From JAKFWF01 sp041745515 (lineage in GTDB: Bacteria > Pseudomonadota > Alphaproteobacteria > Rhizobiales > Hyphomicrobiaceae): a stretch of 22,477 nt of DNA. Shown here in pieces: positions 21,396 to 22,477 of the stretch. The stretch covers positions 1-22,477 of the forward strand of contig JBGTIU010000126.1 of NCBI GenBank assembly GCA_041745515.1, written 5' to 3'. The position numbers and the translations under genes were made by a program. Position 1 is the stretch's first letter. Each line of letters starts with the position of its first letter. The notes under the pieces were generated by a model, which was not told the origin of the DNA, searched no databases, and saw only the letters and a program-made list of their open reading frames with translations.

Positions 21396-22477
21396 ATGTT
21401 GCGTCAGTCCGGCTCGATGCGGATTGCCGCATCTAATCGCCGACGTTGCCCCGTTTTGCGCCCGTTGCGGCCACTCACAGCCGCCAGCATTGTGGTGCTG
21501 ACGCTTTATTTGTCGTCTGGACAAGCCCTCGCGGACACCTGCGTAACCAGCATCGGCTCAACCCCGACCAACGTCATCGGGTCAATTTCTCCGATAACGG
21601 GATCGGTAGTGACCTCGGTCATGCCACCGCCGGTCATGACGGCAACGGCCGTCACTGGCCCCGTGGTGATTGTGGACCCAAATCTTGGGGCACCACCCTC
21701 GCCCACTCCGGCGCTGCTAGTGGCGACCAGCTTTGTCCCGCTGTTTTCGTACGTTCCCGTCACAACCGGCTCGTTCGTGACGGATGTCGGTGCTCCAGGC
21801 GTAATCACCCAATCCTTCGTCCAATCCATCAACCCAACCTCTCAATCGGTTATTGCGAGCGTCACCCCGCTGAACAGCGGCGCGACATCGAGCGGTCCGA
21901 CGGCGATCGCCTGCGGGCCCAATGCGACCGCGAGCGGCCTGTCTTCCACCGCGCTCGGTCAATCGGCGCTTGCCAGCCAACTCGGCGCCATCGCCGTCGG
22001 CGCCGCCGCTCGGGCGACTGCCGAGCACACCATAGCCATTGGCGACAGCTACCAGGGTGGACCCGAGGGCGCCGAGGCCACCACTACCTACTCGGTCGCC
22101 ATCGGTCCGGACGCCAAGGCGACGGGAGCAGAGTCGATCGCCTTCGGCGCCGGCGCCGTCGCCAACAATCAAGATGCCTTCGCTGCCGGCGTGCTCGCCA
22201 CTGCCTCCGGGCAGAACGCGACTGCACTCGGAGTGCTGTCGCAAGCCAGCCAACTAGATGCGACGGCCGTTGGCGCGAGCTCCCTGGCCAGCGGCGTCGG
22301 TTCCATCGCGATAGGCGACGCAACAGCATCTAACACTAACGCCATCGCCGTCGGCACTGGCGCGCAGGCGACGGGGCCCGGATCCATCGCTGTCGGCGAG
22401 GGCGCGGTCGCGACGAACTCGATTGCGATCGGCGTCGGCGCCATGGCGACGCAGCCCGGCTCGTCCGCCTTTGGGGA
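21396..22477 (+). CDS. YadA-like trimeric autotransporter adhesin, N-terminal part (cut by right edge)
   Basis: Open from the ATG at 21396 to the edge with 360 codons and no stop; GGGAG lies eight bases before the start. A long-n-region signal peptide has the core AASIVVLTLYLSSGQALA, cleaved after A46. Residues 47-170 are rich in Ser, Thr, Val, Pro and Gly. From about residue 171 there are head-type repeats of about 14 residues with the pattern SIAxGxxAxAxG, such as GAIAVGAAARAT, SVAIGPDAKATG, SIAFGAGAVA, SIAIGDATA, AIAVGTGAQATG and SIAVGEGAVA. These build the left-handed beta-roll head of trimeric adhesins. The neck, stalk and C-terminal YadA anchor would lie beyond the edge. Predicted role: surface attachment, biofilm or host contact. 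The frame reads cleanly through all repeats. Confidence 0.9.
   Translation, partial: MLRQSGSMRIAASNRRRCPVLRPLRPLTAASIVVLTLYLSSGQALADTCVTSIGSTPTNVIGSISPITGSVVTSVMPPPVMTATAVTGPVVIVDPNLGAPPSPTPALLVATSFVPLFSYVPVTTGSFVTDVGAPGVITQSFVQSINPTSQSVIASVTPLNSGATSSGPTAIACGPNATASGLSSTALGQSALASQLGAIAVGAAARATAEHTIAIGDSYQGGPEGAEATTTYSVAIGPDAKATGAESIAFGAGAVANNQDAFAAGVLATASGQNATALGVLSQASQLDATAVGASSLASGVGSIAIGDATASNTNAIAVGTGAQATGPGSIAVGEGAVATNSIAIGVGAMATQPGSSAFG

Noticed and set aside
21912..22477. Repeated units that could suggest a CRISPR or tandem DNA repeat
   Set aside because: The periodicity is in the protein (about 14-residue adhesin head repeats); the DNA units vary and there are no constant repeats with spacers.

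Overview
The window is GC-rich chromosomal DNA from an alphaproteobacterium, most likely of the order Hyphomicrobiales (Bradyrhizobium / Rhodopseudomonas / Pseudolabrys-like relatives). This rests on protein resemblance by eye and on the local order methyltransferase / comF / grxC / nitrilase / DUF1178; genus cannot be resolved. I recognise no tRNA, rRNA, insertion sequence, phage gene or CRISPR array. Coding density is high, and no gene inside the window looks frameshifted. Two genes are cut by the edges: an Aas-type transporter/acyltransferase on the left and a YadA-like adhesin on the right.

Layout. (1) 1-1162, minus: N-terminal MFS half of an acyl-ACP--phospholipid acyltransferase/lysophospholipid transporter. 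A convincing promoter lies about 260 bases upstream, directly followed by a 21-bp perfect inverted repeat that looks like a repressor operator. (2) 1536-5042: housekeeping block. comF, grxC, a Nit1-type amidase and a DUF1178 protein run leftward, and a methyltransferase runs divergently from comF. (3) 5050-7499, minus: a CaiB/BaiF CoA-transferase, a gluconate-5-dehydrogenase-like SDR and mutT form an apparent operon. It is divergent from 7565-10198, an orphan and sequence-divergent E1 component resembling 2-oxoglutarate dehydrogenase. (4) 10412-10834: a small secreted DUF2147 protein, followed by a hairpin terminator.

(5) 10886-18233 looks like one catabolic module. A winged-helix regulator and a complete TRAP transporter (dctQ-dctM-dctP) run leftward. 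A 1237-residue fused HyuA-HyuB (hydantoinase/5-oxoprolinase) enzyme runs rightward. The shared intergenic region carries nested inverted repeats over a good promoter. The economical reading is import and ATP-dependent opening of a lactam or cyclic-amide carboxylate, possibly 5-oxoproline, under control of the divergent regulator. (6) 18240-20942: a CDP-alcohol phosphatidyltransferase, a secreted TPR protein and an MFS transporter. (7) 20943-22477: a partly AT-rich 453-base spacer, then the start of a trimeric autotransporter adhesin.

The most striking unannotated structure is a pair of 41-bp hairpin elements at 15243-15283 and 16980-17020, inside the hydantoinase/oxoprolinase gene. They have identical architecture in opposite orientation, and their outer stems differ by paired (compensatory) changes. 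Each adds a short peptide at a place where family members usually have a compact loop. This looks like a dispersed palindromic element that inserts in frame into coding sequence.
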